A stretch of DNA of 64,000 bases from Dirofilaria immitis (GCA_024305405.1 JAKNDB010000109.1:1984001-2048000); one strand, 5' to 3'. Counted from the first letter of the stretch, positions 13,470-28,500 are shown. Made by a program: numbers and translations. Notes: a model not told the origin generated them from the letters alone.

Positions 13470-16400
13470 AATTTGATTCCAGCAACAGTCTCCCTGATTT
13501 TTAGAATCTTGCAATTCCGGAAATATGTTTGGTTGTTAGTGTGCAGTGCGTCTTGGGTACTGGATTACTTGATCAATGATGTTGATTTACCTTTGCACTT
13601 TTTCATGCTTTATTATTCAACTACTACATTTACTCTGCATATATAATTTTATAATTTCACTGCTTTAAAATTTACGTGAATATTCAGCATATGCAATGAG
13701 GAGAAGAAATATAATTTTTTTCCATTAGCTTGATTGAACTTTTATGCAGAACTTTTCGAATGAAAGATATAAAGTTTCAATTACATCGACATCGTGCTAA
13801 GAAAAAAGGAAGATTTCATGTTTTAACTGATTTGTCGGCTTTGCATCAGAAATTTTTCTTGCATCTTAGCTTTGTACGATTCCACTGTCACTAACTGGTA
13901 CTCAAATGGATGATTCCCTATATTACATTTATTTTCAGTTATCCCAAGTAATTGCGTTGCTGATTTTGTCTTACTCACTTAGCTGGTTCCTTTTATCATT
14001 TCTCTATCTATCACACTTTCATTATTTTACTGATATTATTATTTTTGGATTTGTTTTTTTTCTTTTTTCTTTATGGAATTGTTTCCCACGTTTTTATATT
14101 GATTATTCTATCAGAGACGCTACCAACAATTTTAAAATTGCAATAGGTGGACTGTGATTTGTTATTAAGTCTATTTCTGATTAAATTGTCTTAGTGCTTA
14201 AAATGTGATGTATTCAGATTGCATTTTTTCTTGTCTGATGACTGATTTCTTAGCTGAATGATGTATTTTCTGAATGTACAGAGAAACTTATCAATAAATG
14301 ACAATACGGAACTAAAAACTTGCTAATTTAGACGGTGTTACTGTTCATCAAATAATAGTTGGCAACACTGGTCTTTCGTCAATTTGAGTTGACTTTGAAT
14401 GTTATTGGTCATCAGTGATATTGGAGGTATGAATATGGAAATAGTGGTGAATTGTGTTTTGATTCTTTTATGAAATTGTTGGATGATTTATCCTTGGGTG
14501 ATTATCGATGTTGATAATCGTCGTGTTTTGCCGGTTGGTGGGTCAAGATTAAATTGTTTCTCAATATCAATCTTCACTAAATGTTTGCTTTGCTAATAGG
14601 TCTTAGTCATGCTGAACTTTATTTTTTCCTCAATAAGTAATTAAACAAAGCTCAATTGGACATAAGATTTTGAGCGGTGCGGTAATCTTGCAGCAATGAG
14701 TTTGATCTTGCTTTCATGCTGAAAATTTTTCGAATTGACTGATACTGTAATCTTTGGTCCTGTGAAGCACGCATTTCATTATTTAAAATTTCTGTTCAAA
14801 CAGAAGTCACTAGTTTATTTGATCACTACTCTTTTCATTGTGAACCGATTCCATGATAGACGTGAGCTGAAGGCGAATTCAGTCGTTATAAGTCTAGGTT
14901 TAGATTATCTGTCATCCTTACCAGAAGGATTGAATTATATTTAATTTATGATAATGATGGATGCTTCGTATCGAGGGAAAAGAAAAACATAAATATCGGT
15001 GGGCCCATTGAAACTAGTGTGGGTTCCATGTAGAACCCACAATGTGGATGAACCGGCAAAATAGAACTGTAAATATTTGGAAATTTCGTTGAAATTCGTC
15101 GGCAGTGGGATGTAAAACAGTAAACAGCTGCGAAGCAATCTGCTCGGTTAATATGTGCAGTTTTTTAGGATGTAAATAAATAGATAAAAAACAACGAGGA
15201 ATTGAATTGCGCTCTTTAAATTGATTCCTAGGCCTTCCATCTGAATCGATCTTTTCCAAAGCTAGAATATTTTTTCATCCTATACGAGAGTGATGCATAT
15301 GTTTCTGCTACTCTAGATTAATTATCAAAAATATCTCTACATCTGTTGTTCATAGCACTACCAATCATAAATAATTTGTTTGTCAAGAAAGTTTTTTATT
15401 CGCTTCACTTGATTATTCGGAAACAAACTTTCTTGTATTCGATTTCTCTGTTCCATTTTAAAACATTCAATCTTTAAACCACTTTACAATTATATTTACG
15501 TATTTCACGTCTTCGGAGTCGATAATTTGAAATGCAACAAAAAGCCCAAATTCAGTTGCTACTAGAAAACATTAGAGTGAGACAGATGAGTATGAGACAT
15601 ATTTGGATTTATAGTTTGTGTATACACATGCATATACATATACATATTCATACATCTATTTGTTGAGTTGAATCAGCTTTCACAGACTATGTCTATCAAC
15701 AGATACGCTTTCATATTTACGTGTATGTAATACGTAGATTAGGAAGTTAGCGATGTAGAATTGTCAAGAGAAATTTAACAAAAATGTTATCATCTCTTGT
15801 TGTTGATACGATTTGCGTTTGTTTGTTTTTCTGCACTAATTTTTATCGATTAAACTATGTTATTCGATATTCTAATGCATTTTGTTTTTGCGTAATCTCT
15901 TTTTGTTATAAAATTAGATATCTGTTTAAATGAAAAAGCAAACATATTGTTTGAAAAGTTCAAGGAAGTGTATCTGTCACAATCCAAGTCAAATGGCAGC
16001 ATTACTGCATGATTAAAATATGAATTAACTCTCCGATTTTCGAATCTTTATCAAATTTATTTCTATTTTTTAATTTTTGATAAGATTATTAGATAGAATG
16101 ATTAAATAGAAAAGTTATCGTTTGACAAATATCCATTTGTACATATGTGTCAACGATTATTGTTGAAAAAATCTCGAGCATTATCGAACAAATAGATGCT
16201 GTGTCAAGAAAACGTATTCTTATATTTCAACAGTAATTCTGATTCTGATAACGACGAATGTAATAACGATTTTCAGCAATCATTTTGTCTATTCAAATTC
16301 AAATTTTAAGGTTTTTTCTATACTGATTTCTATGTTTATTTCTTGGGTCTTCTATTAGATCGAATTCAACTATTGCTTATTTACCTTGTAATATATAAGC

Positions 16401-17236
16401 CTTATTTAAGGATTTCGATTTTTGGGAACTTGATTCGAGATGATTCGTTTATCTATTTTATGAGAGCTTTTATAAATTATTTTTACTTAAAGAGTCTTTT
16501 TATAACACTGAAGTATAAAGAAGATAAGTCGAAAGTGAAAAAGAAAAAATATTCGTTTGTATCGAATTTCCAACTTAAATTTCAAAAGATGGAAAAGGTT
16601 AGCTGAAAAAATAAATATGAGATGAAGACTGATATAGAAATAAGACAAGAAAGGAGAAACTTTGAAAAGTACCTCATAAAAGCAGTGCTTTGAACAGCTG
16701 ATATGTTAAACAGAAAGCAGGGAACTTTCAGAACTTCTTTTTGTTTTTTTTTTCGTAGACACGAGATATATGCTATTTTCGGACTATAAATTTTAAATTA
16801 TTATAATAAGTTGAAGCAAATATTTATTCAAAACCTAAACATTTGAATTCCTAAATATAAACTTTGAAAAAGGAGAGCAGAGAGCATATTAAAATGATAT
16901 TTAATATAGTCAAATTTATTCGCTATTTAACGATGCAAGAATTACGATTAACTCTTGCTGATCTATTAATGGTTAAGAATTATATTTGCAAAATTATATG
17001 CAATTCTCATACTTTGAATTATTTTTTCTTCATTTTTATTCATTTGTATCACTGAATATAAATTAGTTTTACTTAGTAAATTTTCTATTGAGTTTGTACA
17101 ATTAGTACATTATCTTCTCGCAGTATTTTCTTATTTATTGAAAGCCATTAATGAGTTGAATTTTTCAAGATTTAGAAAATGCATAAGAATTAACCAGAAC
17201 TTCGATGTAACGTTTAAAACTGGAATTAGAAATAAT

Positions 17237-18254
17237 GAATTCAGCTTTAGCTAAGATTAAATGCATGACAACATTGCTGAGATGTTTATCCGTCGTTTTA
17301 ACTTAATATATATTTCCTTTTAAACCGTTAAATAAAGTAGTTCGTTTATGAAATATGCTTCTTACGAAAAAAATATGAATCCTGTATTTGGGTTACTGTT
17401 TTCCGAACTTTCCTTCTTTTTCACAGAATCAAGAAAAGAGAAGCATAAATGATTATTAGATTAATGGATAAGTTTTACTTTTAACTGATCCATGCTATTA
17501 AATATGATCAAACGATGCGAAATCTCTTTAATTCTTTCTCATTTTTCAAAAGTGACTTCGAAGCAAGTTGTTCGTCTCTGCGGAATTGGTTGTTCGATCA
17601 ACAGTCCAACCATCTTTGTTTGAGAAAACAGCACAAATAGTCTTAAACTCATGATCGAACAGAATTTTTGATCTCAGACGTTTTTAAGCCTTTGTACTCA
17701 TGAATAAAGGAATATGTTTTACAGTAAAAATAAAATCATCCATATTAAATAATTTTATCAGCGATATTTAATTATTATTAAAACAATGAATTTTTTGAGC
17801 ATTACTAGATATCATGAAAAAGTTTTTGTCTTTTATCAGATTTTGCAAATTAAAAATATCTTTCAGTTTATCAATAATTTTATCAGATCATTGATCAAAC
17901 AACTAATTCCGCAAAGACGGACAACTTGCTTCAGAGTCACTTTTGAAAAATGAGAAAGAATTAAAGAGATTTCGCATCGTTTGATCATATTTAATAGCAT
18001 GGATCAGTTAAAAGTAAAACTTATCCATTAATCTAATAATCATTTATGCTTCTCTTTCTTGATTCTGTGAAAAAGAAGGAAAGTTCGGAAAACAGTAACC
18101 CGAATACAGGATTCATATTTTTTTCGTAAGAAGCATATTTCATAAACGAACTACTTTATTTAACGCTTTAAAAGGAAATATATATTAACTTAAAACGACG
18201 GATAAACATCTCAGAAATGTAGTCATGCAGTTAATCTTAGTTAAAGCTGAATTC
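17237..18254. repeat. Long inverted repeat (foldback element or hairpin-RNA source)
   Basis: The left arm runs 17237-17601 and the right arm 17891-18254, about 365 bp each, with a 289-bp spacer. The arms begin and end with GAATTCAGCTTTA and its complement. They match over the full length with scattered substitutions, roughly 6-8% by eye. No open reading frame for a transposase is present, and I saw no clear target-site duplication (left flank AAATAAT, right flank GTCAATT). The structure fits a non-autonomous foldback/MITE-like element or an old inverted duplication. If transcribed, it would fold into a long double-stranded RNA. Confidence 0.85.
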
Positions 18255-19439
18255 GTCAATTTACATGGTGTGAAATGTTTTGGATACTCAAAATATATTT
18301 GCAACACCTCTCGAAGCATATATTTCTGAAAAGTTCATTTTCCTGCTAAGTTCATCCTCAGAATTAATCAATCTAAGCATAAAATTGATATCCGATCTTT
18401 AAAATCAAGAAATAATAGATCAGGAATCTATGAAGACTGTATACTTACTGCGTTGTTCTCAAAATTTTACATATTTTCATTTTGAAGTAATGTAGTAATA
18501 ATATGATAGAAAGTGCCGTTACGTTAACAATATTACAATTAAAAAGAAAAAAAAATGTAGCAATATTATAATGGAGGAAATGTTACAATTGTATGGAGAG
18601 GTATATGAGAGAAGAAGGTCAAAGTTTAGGCTAAATAGAATTTTTCAGATTTTCTATATTTTGTCTTTTTCCCATTTTCAGTTTAATATTTCTATTCCAG
18701 CTTTCACTCTTTTTTTTTTTTATACGAGGTATACTTGTATACTTCTTTATAGCATTCGCTTCCTCCAACAAAATAATATTCGTCATGATAATAGAAAGAT
18801 CGGATAGTAGACAAACACTCGCATTATAATTTCAAATTAGCACCACGTGCGATCCAACTATCTATCTATCCATTATCCCAGGAATTTTTCATTTTGCTAC
18901 ACGATGCTCTTAACACGGTCTATTACTGTTGTTATTTTTCAATCATAATGTTTTTTCTATTTTTTTAAATTATGCATGACGATAGCACTTTTATAGTATA
19001 TGAATAGTTTCGAGACATATTTACGCTTCATTTCCAATGTTTATTTCTCAAATTTCATTTGATGAAATGAATTTAACAGATTGTAATCAAATATTCTCGA
19101 GAAAACATGAAGCAAGCTTGTCTATCTAATTAACACATAAAGATATGTGATGATTGTTGAAGGTATTGAATCAATTATATTATATAAAATGCTTTTTAGG
19201 GGTATTAGAGATATGAAGAATATAGTGATTTCTATCTTTAGAAATTATATAATAATAATAATGTAATGCCAAATATAGCGAAGTCAGAAAGATACATTTA
19301 ACAAAATCAGATTCCCATCTTCGACCAATGGTTTCAAAGATGCAAATGACAGGATGATAAGATTTCACGATCCTCTGATAACTGACGATTCCAATAAACC
19401 TCTGTTCAACGAATTTTCTACGCTGGTCACTGCACAAGC

Positions 19440-19640
19440 ACGTGTGCATATGTGTATGTGCATGTATGCATGTTTTTATGTGTATATGTATGTATATATA
19501 TATGTGTGCGCATGTGTGTACATATGTATGTATGTATGTGTGTATGTGTGTGTGTATGTGTGTGTGTGTATGTGTGTGTGTGTGTATGTGTGTGTGTATG
19601 TGTGTGTGTGTATGTGTGTGTGTGTGTGTGTGTGTGTATG
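19440..19640. repeat. (TG)n/(TATG)n microsatellite
   Basis: About 200 bp of TG dinucleotides interrupted by TATG units, purest at 19600-19637. It creates long artefactual open frames of Cys-Val or His-Thr repeats on both strands, which are not genes. Confidence 0.95.
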
Positions 19641-20934
19641 CGTAATGCACTTTAGGGAATTATATCTTTGCGCGTTTGGTGTCATAAATTGCACAAAACG
19701 ATGAGAAATCAAAGTTTTGAGAGAATTAAATGAGTGATGAGATGATTGATGCAATTTAAGTCAAACAACTGGTCCATGTGAGGATATTAGTATATCAGAA
19801 GTTGTGAAGAATGAACTTCTATTGATCTTTCCTCGCTGAATCATTTTGACAAAAAATTCATAAATTGGTATTCATCAAGCAAGCTTTCGGAGTCAAATAA
19901 CATGCTGACAGATATTATTTATGAGGTTTCAAACGATGAGCGATTACGTTATTTTTCGTCATTGCAATTATCATTTCATCTAAAAGAGTGCAATAATTCT
20001 CCAAAATGTAAAATTTGATTTTCCCTATGGTCATATAGATTTTAATCGAGCGGATGCATCAATCCACTTCTATTCTTCCATCTATTTCTTTCCTTCCTGA
20101 AGTTTGCAGCAGCAGCAATAGCCTAATATGAAACCTGCTTCATTCCTCATCAAGTATTCTAGTACATTAGTCGCTTACCAATATACCTCTGCATCTTCAG
20201 AAACCTGCATTAAGGTATTTGTTTATTAGAAAGAAAAATAACGCCAATACATATTTTAAAATTTGTATCACTTGATCTATTTCGGTATTGATGCAATTCC
20301 ATAATAGCGATATTGGTAAAGCTTTGAAAGAGTAGAAAGGTTTGAAGAGCAAAAGAAGATTGAAGCAGGCCGTAAAATCACTGATCGAAATAATATTTTT
20401 TGAAATTCTATGAACGCATCTGGTAGACTCAATTTGCAGATATATTTAATTTCATTTTAGCTTCAATCCTTTAGATGGCGACATCCTCCGAATTTTATAT
20501 GTGAACAACTTTTTTATTTTCATACATTCCGTCAACGATAGTCTCCAGCTGTTCATTTTTGAAATTTAAATGTATTCAATTTACTACATTACTGACAATA
20601 GCAAAGGTGATTAGAAAAATTATGATATTTGATGTATATACTTCTGATCTTCAAGAATCAAAACGATCAGAGTTGCAAATAAATAAGGATAGGTACGAAT
20701 GAATAAATACATTTTAAAAAGACAAATTCTATGATGATTACACCATTTATATAAACTTTTTAATTATTGAAATCGTTTATGGGTTAAATTTTTTAATATA
20801 TTATGCGATTTACTTTTGATTGCTTCATCTTATTTCCTCATCGTTTTCTTTTTCACTATTCTTTTTAGATATGAAATATTAAATTGTTAATGCTTAGAGT
20901 TTCATCAAAAAAAGCGATTTTCGATTTTCTATTA

Positions 20935-20953
20935 TATTATATATATATATATT
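20935..20953. repeat. (AT)n microsatellite
   Basis: A short run of TA dinucleotides in AT-rich spacer. Confidence 0.8.
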
Positions 20954-21782
20954 GATATATTGGAGATTATCAATAACTTAATTGTTCGAAATTTGATCTT
21001 TTAGTCTTATTCCAATCCATTTCAATTTAATTCATCATTTTTTTTTTATTCGATAAATGTTTCATAGCATTTTGTTTTCTAAAAAAAAAAAAAAGTAATT
21101 GCAAATAATTCAGAAAATAGTAAATAAAAGAAAGTATAATATTTATTTACAATGTTAAAGTGAAAGAAAATTTGAGCGAGGTGTGAGGAATTGCATAATT
21201 CACATTTCACATTGCAATAAATAATAAATGAAACAATGCAGAAGAAGAATAAAGACAATAACAAAAATTGCAATGCAATAGATCGTATTGAAAGTAAAAG
21301 ATGGTATAAATAAGAAGTATTCATAAAACATGTTTGAATGAAGTAGTAACATTTTCTAACGAAGTTTTTCTTGTTTAGAGAAACTACTTCCATCTGGGAA
21401 AGGTTATCATCATGAAACAACGTATGAACCATGCATGTTCATGATAAGGCACATTCACAAAGTGGCAATTATTCTGGAGTTTGGAATCAATGATGTTAGA
21501 TAAGGAATTTTAATAAGTTCTAATTAATTACTTATGCTTGTTCTGTTTTCTCTTAAAGTTTTATTTTTTGATGAGAGTATAAAGCGCATCGGTTCCTTTA
21601 TAATGCGCAATTATTTTATTTTGCATATTCCATTGAATTCACTTTCATCATTAAAGCATTCTTGAAGAAATTCATTACGCTAGTATTTGTAATTTTATCG
21701 GTTCAATACTTCTTCTCTTTGTGCATTTGTTGCACAATTTCTTTACGTATCTCCGAAATGATAATAACAATTTCTCTTGCAG

Positions 21783-22593
21783 CAAAGGCAGTATAGTGAT
21801 AACAGTGATAACACTGGGGAAGTGGGTGAGGCATTTAAAAATGTTGATGATGCTATCGGATGGCTATGGAATATTTTTTTATCGCGCAAAAAGCAGCTGC
21901 TAGGAGAATCTGAAGAGTTTCAGGACTTTGGCAAGTAGTTGTTTTGCTTGGCAATATTTTCACGAACCAGAAATATTCGAAATGGGCTAGCCTTTTTCCT
22001 GCCATTTTAATTTAATGTTCACATTATATTATTTTCTGTGCTATTTGATAAGGCAGACAGAAAGAAATAAAATTATAGTTTTTTTTTCTTCTTTCTTTTT
22101 TAAATAGATTATGTGGCCAAAAAGAAAGAGAATGAAAGTGGAAATGGAAGTAAAAATTTAAAAGAAATAATTACTTTGAGCTTTAATTCTTATTTAAACA
22201 ACAGGGTTAAAGAACTGGTAAATATTTTGATTTCTATTTTCCTATTACTTCTCATATTTTCCTATAGCAATGAGTATTTTGTTCCATGGTTTTCTTTATG
22301 TAATCTCTAGCAAATAAATGGCCAATATGCTAAATATATTTACTGTATCTCTTCATTCGAAAGAATCAAATTTTTCAAAAAATTTTTTAAGCGGAGAATT
22401 TTCATCAGTGTTTTGAATTGAAAAACTTTTGAGAGATGTTTATTTTTCTGCTATTTAATACCTTTTCACCGAAAAGTTTGTAATATTTTCATAAAAACAT
22501 ATGGTATGCAAATGTTATGATTATATTCGAATGTTTTTTTTTTTTTGCCTCTTCGATTTTTTTTTAACTTTAAAACAGATAAAGAGCAGTTAG
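21783..22593 (+). CDS. Candidate small spliced gene, function unknown (3' part)
   Basis: Three phase-compatible exons can be read. Exon 21783-21930 follows a good acceptor (ttctcttgcag) and contains GEAFKNVDDAIGWLWNIF and KKQLLGESEEFQDF. Exon 22108-22217 has a Lys/Glu/Asn-rich stretch, then IITLSFNSYLNNRVKEL. A terminal exon 22579-22593 follows a long pyrimidine tract and reads Ile-Lys-Ser-Ser-stop. The first join works only with a GC donor (G followed by gcaagt), which keeps phase 1; the second is an ordinary GT-AG intron in phase 0. I do not recognise the family, and the upstream exon or exons with the start codon were not found. Residue composition looks like real protein, unlike the surrounding spacer. 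Confidence 0.45.
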
Positions 22594-25500
22594 TATAGGA
22601 CAATTGCTAATTGAAACATAGTGAGAGAAAGTGCATAAAAACAGGAAAAAAGCGAGTCTGCAAATTAAACCTTAAATTTTTTAATGATATTTCGTGTATC
22701 GGCACAACGAATAAAATATCAAAAATTCCATTAATCAGTCAAAAAGCTTGTCATATAAGCACAGGAAAATAATATCAAAAATTTATTCTTTTGAATTGTA
22801 TCAATTATTCAACGATTTTAATTTTCTGCGACTGTTCTTCTCATCCGTCTGTTTAGAAGTCCCATAAAATTCAATGAAATAAGTTGATATTTGAGAAATT
22901 TTTTATTAATAAAAATTATGTCAATGATCGTAAGGTGGATGAAGAATTTTTTTAGGAAAATGGGATTGATTCTAAGATTTTACTAATCATATGATAAGAC
23001 GCCCAAATCACTGAAATATCAAGATAGATTTATATGCAAGTTGAGGAAAAAGAAAAAATGAGAAGAGAAGAACTAGGCATGTAATGGTGTCAATTTGGAA
23101 AAATGAGTTGTAGTTACTGTAGCATTAAGAAAAAATTATCGATGATTGCTTCAGTAAATTGTTTATCATTGCTACTTATCACAGTTTTCTATTTACTACC
23201 GTCGCTTTTTTAATCGAAAGCTATTTGATTGTTTAGAGCGTTAATTCTTTTTTTTACAAACATGTTCATTTTACAACAGTTAATATCTGCAGCTTCTCGT
23301 CACTATAAATAGATTGTGTAAAGAAACAGCTAATGGAAATTGCCTGAAAACTTTCGTTATATGCAAAACTTTCATTTCAAGAGAAGAATAAAATAATAAA
23401 TTTCTTAGGGACTTATGATAATCACTTGATTTTTAAATTTCATTATGTTTTATAAACTCAAGTATTAATCAACAAAACAAGAAAGAAATTTTTTTCATCT
23501 AAAAATCATATTTACCGAAGTTTCTATTTTCATTTGCTTGTAAGTTAATTTTCTTTTTTATTATCCTGAAGACTCATAGAGAATTTAATGAATTTTATAT
23601 AGGTTGAATCGAAGGAAAGATTAGGTATCAATAAAAAGATCTATTCTTTCAAAACTTAGACCTAATCGAAGTGTTTAGATTACAGGAATTCTGGCCTATC
23701 GCCTGCTAAATTTTAACTGAACAAAATATTTTTTTGCGCTTTTATAGATTGTGTCAATTTTTCCATAACAATCAATGGTTACTGCGTGTCCATAATATTC
23801 GTAAATTTTTGAGCAATTTTACGAGAAAAAAACATTTCTAAATATGAATGAAATGTTATAGTTGTTAGGTGTACTTATCATAATTCTTTTCTAATAAACT
23901 GCTACTCAGTATTTTACGGTCTGTTATTTATTCATTATTTATTTAAATTTGTTTTCTGGAGTAGGACTTGTTGTGGAGTATGACGAGTGTTCCTGAAGCA
24001 ACATTACTCCAATAACTAGTTATAAGTATTATTTAATGAACTGCTGATATGTTTTCCATCATTAACTACTGAACTGTCAATTCCATTCACATGCAAAATA
24101 AATTTGCCCCATTTTTCAATTTTGTTTTTCCATCACCATCTAATTTATTTATTTATTTTTTCTTTCAAATAAATTGTTAATTATGAAGTAATTAATAGTT
24201 TTTTTGGCTTCTCATTCAGCAATAAATATGGCCTATCTCGCATCTCACCCTGCTATTAATCTCTTCTTTGCATCAGATCGGGTCTTTAGTTTTTTAGATT
24301 AATTATTTATGTTATTAAAACACTCCATTGAACTAATATAATATGAGACAATAAAATTATGTCATCATTAAGAAGATATGTTGATAGTCAAACATAGCAT
24401 AAATTTCCTCCTGAAAAACTTTATCCTTTATCAGGTTATGTTGCACGAATAAACTTTTAGCGATTAGTTTCATTTTCAAATCCTTAAATCGCAGTAAGCT
24501 CTTTCGATGTTTCTAAAGTTTATGAAAGCCGTTTTAATATCATAAATTCGGTATAAAAAGCATGACTAAATATCAAAGTACTTATAATATCCTGCTAATA
24601 CAACTTTGAGAGCTAAATATAAATGCAGGAAGCATAATTAATCTTCATTTGTCAAGATAAAATTGGCTTATTTCTATAGATCTACTTTGTTATTTTCATT
24701 ATACTTTACTCCGATGGTTCGCCATTACTTAAATATTAATCATGATAAATTGTTAAATTATGATTTTCACAATAAAATCCGTCAATTCATTTTATATTGA
24801 TGGAGGAAGTTATGAGATTGCACAACGTTTGAGAAAATCTGCTTTTCATTCTTCAAAAGTGATAGAACACAAGTGCTGAAATTATTTGAGGCAGCTCTTT
24901 CTTGCACTTACAACCTGACAAATCGGAAGAATTCAAAGCTTCGGGATTTTTAAATCTCTATCATATGTTAGTAACGTTGTGCGAAAATATTTGAAAAGCT
25001 TTAACAGAAGAGTAGCAAAGAAAAGATATGATGACCAGATTTTGATGATTATTGCTACGCCAGCTGAATGTAAATGTGAGGATAGAAAACAGAAGAATTC
25101 TAGCACTCAAGTTCTATATTGGTAAAACTGATTAAAACTAGCCTAGAATTTCTGATTTATAGTTGAAAATAAAAATTTTTATTCCTTTGAAAAGCAGGAA
25201 GTCGATATCTAATCCAATTATTAAAATTAGATCTCCTTAATCAAAAAATTACCTAAGCACACATAATGATAATGAATATAAGCTTCTAGGATGCTATGTA
25301 CCTTTAAGCTTATTGTACGTGTTTGGGAAATATATGATAAGACTGTATTTTGTGGCATAAGTAAGCTTTTTGTACAGTGATCTTATCAATTTCAAGCTAT
25401 ACAATTAGAAAAAGGTGGATGACAATACAAATTGCAAGATAAAGACTATTATCAGCTGTCAGTTTCATCATAAAAAGAAACTTTTCATTTTATCAAAGCA

Positions 25501-28500
25501 CTTATGAAAAAGATGAGAATGAAAAGCGATATCGATCAAGGATAGAGTTGTTATTAATTCAGTTGTCGTTTTATCAAGCTAGGTATATTCATCAAAATGA
25601 ACAATGTCTTTGAAGTGTTGAATGCATGACATTTCTACACATTGGAATATACGACGACATTTACGATTTTGATTTGAAAGACATGAAGTGGGCATAGCAA
25701 GCGGAATTCTAAAGATTAAGTTTAAAATCCACCGACATATTATGAAAAATAGATGTTGGAGACGAGAATAGAAGTGAGGTAGACGTTTGCTCACATAAAG
25801 GTACTTGAAAGTGAAAATAAGCTGAATAAGTAAAATAATTCTAGGATGCTCAACGAAAATTAATATAAATCTATGGAAAATTGACTATTAATTTTATTTC
25901 AACTTCTGTTTTCTTGCAATAATAGATGATACTTGAAACAAAATTTCAAATTTCGAAAATGAGAAAAAATAACGTATCTCACATTCTTATTGTTGCTTTT
26001 AGCATATGCAGATTTTGCTTGCTCCAACAAGTTTTATTATTTTGATAGCATAAAAATTTCTTTCCTCCTTTTTTGACTAAAAACTACTTCGCCTCTCAGA
26101 GTGATGGTAAGAAATCAGTTGCAAACACCTGCTTGTCATTGTATATAAATTGAAATTCGCTACTTCACTAAAATCTCCAAAATGCTACGATCTCTCTTTG
26201 TAAGAAGAAAATTTGGGAAACAAAACTGAGACATATGAAATCAAAGTAATTTTTTTTATTGCTTTACAATGTGTAACGAAATAGCTTTAAAGTTCTTCAA
26301 AATGTAAGCTTCCTCTTCCAAAACTATTCGCAAGATTTATGATGAACTTTGTTTGAACGATGTACAGTTGTTAACTATTGAAACTAACTAACCGTTTGAA
26401 CTAGGCCTCGTACTGTTATTCAACTTGATTTATTGACATTATTAATGGGAAGCCACTTAATAAAAGAAAGGTTAAAGTTAAGAAATTTAAGACTTCAATT
26501 TTCATTCTGACAGTTTTTTTCTTTCAGGAATGAATATCAGTGTTTTTACAAGCTTCGTTTTAATTAGATGGAATTTCAAGTTTCTTAAATTCATAGGTTT
26601 CGGAAATGCATTTATGTAAATACTTATATGAAACTCATTCAGTAATAAAATTTATGAAACATATCATCTATGACTTTCATATTAAAAATGAGCGAACCTT
26701 TGTTAAACTATTCCTGATAGTATTCGAAATTAAAAAAAAAATTTAATGGTTGAGGATAAGTTACAATAGGTATATCTTAAAATGTGGAATATATGGATTT
26801 TTTATTAATTTCATTTAGAAAATGCTTTTGACTATCTATACAATAAGCAGATGAATTGAATTATAACATTTAGTTCAGAAATTAAATTTTAATAAATCAA
26901 ATTATTACTTCAGCAAATTATTTCCCGCAGTCTGTTAGTTAATGATAGGTACTAACTAATTATTCAGAAACGTCTTATTGGAGAAGTTATTATGAAAATT
27001 ATTGGTACAACAGAAATTTAGTCTATAGATTGTTTTCATATTTTATAATTCCTCTGAAGTAACGAAATTGAATGGCATTATAAAAACAATAGATAGGAAG
27101 TTTTTTTGACAAGTAATGCTGCATTTCATTCGCTTTTAGGGAAGTGTTAGTTGCATTGACAGATTATATTTGTTAGATTATTCAAGAATTGCTTGCATAG
27201 CAATAAATTTATGATATTTTATATTTTAAGAAAATGTATAATTAAATATATGATGCAGTTAAATAGACAATTTTTAGAAAAAGTATCGTTAAATGTGAAA
27301 ATAGTAGTAGTAGGAGTAATTATACATTTTCTAGCTCCAAAAAGTAATAGCTCCAAAATAAGATAATTTTGATAATACGGTCGCTAATCCAATTCTTGAG
27401 AAGTTCTATACAAAAAAAAAAAAAAATGGAAGAGAAGTAAGACGATTTGAATTGGCAAAGCATGCCGATGACTGGTCGCTTTGCTACCTTTGCATTTTTT
27501 AAGATGTACGTTCGGAAAATAGGAAATAACTTCTCAGTTCTCTTTATGTGCGCTCAACATTTCTTTTTCAAAAATTCCTTTCATTATTTTCTGCACTTTG
27601 TTAAATTTTTAGTGAAAATAAAACTTCACTTTTTACTTCATTCATTTGGATAATTTATAGACTTTGAATTCTTATATTGATGTATTCTATTATTTCTATG
27701 ATCTCGTTTTTTGTAATTTATCTTGGCTAAATTAATATTTATAGCTAACATATGATTTCCATGATATACCAATCAGTTACATTTGGCTTAATCAATTTAA
27801 TCACTTCATGTTACTAATAATTCAAAATAATGCGCAGCATATCATTCTTACAAAAATTTATCATCGTCAAAGTCGTTTATTTTAGTAATTTGAGATACGA
27901 GAAGTTGACAATGTTAAATCCTTAATTATATCATCAGAACAGGCAGTTACTCCGTTTTTTCTCGCTGTCTCACTGATATGGATTAACATTTTAATGGAAT
28001 TGAGAATGAAGAAAAGACCTTTCATCTTTCTCCTAATAAATCAGAAAATGTTTATTCGTTAAAAACACTACAATTCTCTCGTATTCGATTTTTTCTCTCT
28101 CATTCTCAAAAATTTGCGTACACTATTTTTCTGATAAATATTCTTTTAAATAATTTATTTCTATGGAAACTGGCATTTTAAAACGAATTTCGTATTTAAA
28201 AGCTTCAAATAACAAAATTTGCATTGAAGCATCTTCTTGATGTTTATTTTATCCATGAATTTGTTTACATTTCTATTATATATTTTCAAATTTCAAAGCG
28301 ACAAAACAGTAACTTAATCATATAACATTCAGTTTTATCATTATTACTATCAATTAATCGCACTATTATTATCATTATCATTAATCAAGTTGCCGTCATT
28401 TATACGGCAACAACCACATATCAAGTTTAGCATTGATTTTGTTCTTGAAAGAACTTTTTATAACAAAATAATTGGCAACAGAATCTCTTTTTATTCCACT

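Larger units (their letters stand above)
13470..21782. other. AT-rich intergenic spacer
   Basis: After the P5C reductase 3' untranslated region no conserved coding segment was seen. The hydrophobic open frames at 13906-14157 and 16343-16606 are Phe/Leu/Ile/Tyr-rich readings of AT-rich DNA. The recognisable contents are the long inverted repeat at 17237-18254 and the (TG)n tract at 19440-19640, both listed separately. Confidence 0.6.

Noticed and set aside
13906..14157. Hydrophobic 83-codon plus-strand frame, possible membrane protein
   Set aside because: Phe/Leu/Ser-rich reading of AT-rich DNA just after the P5C reductase stop, without splice or homology support.
19180..19754. Several open frames of 67-156 codons on both strands
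   Set aside because: They are translations of the (TG)n tract (Cys-Val or His-Thr repeats), not genes.
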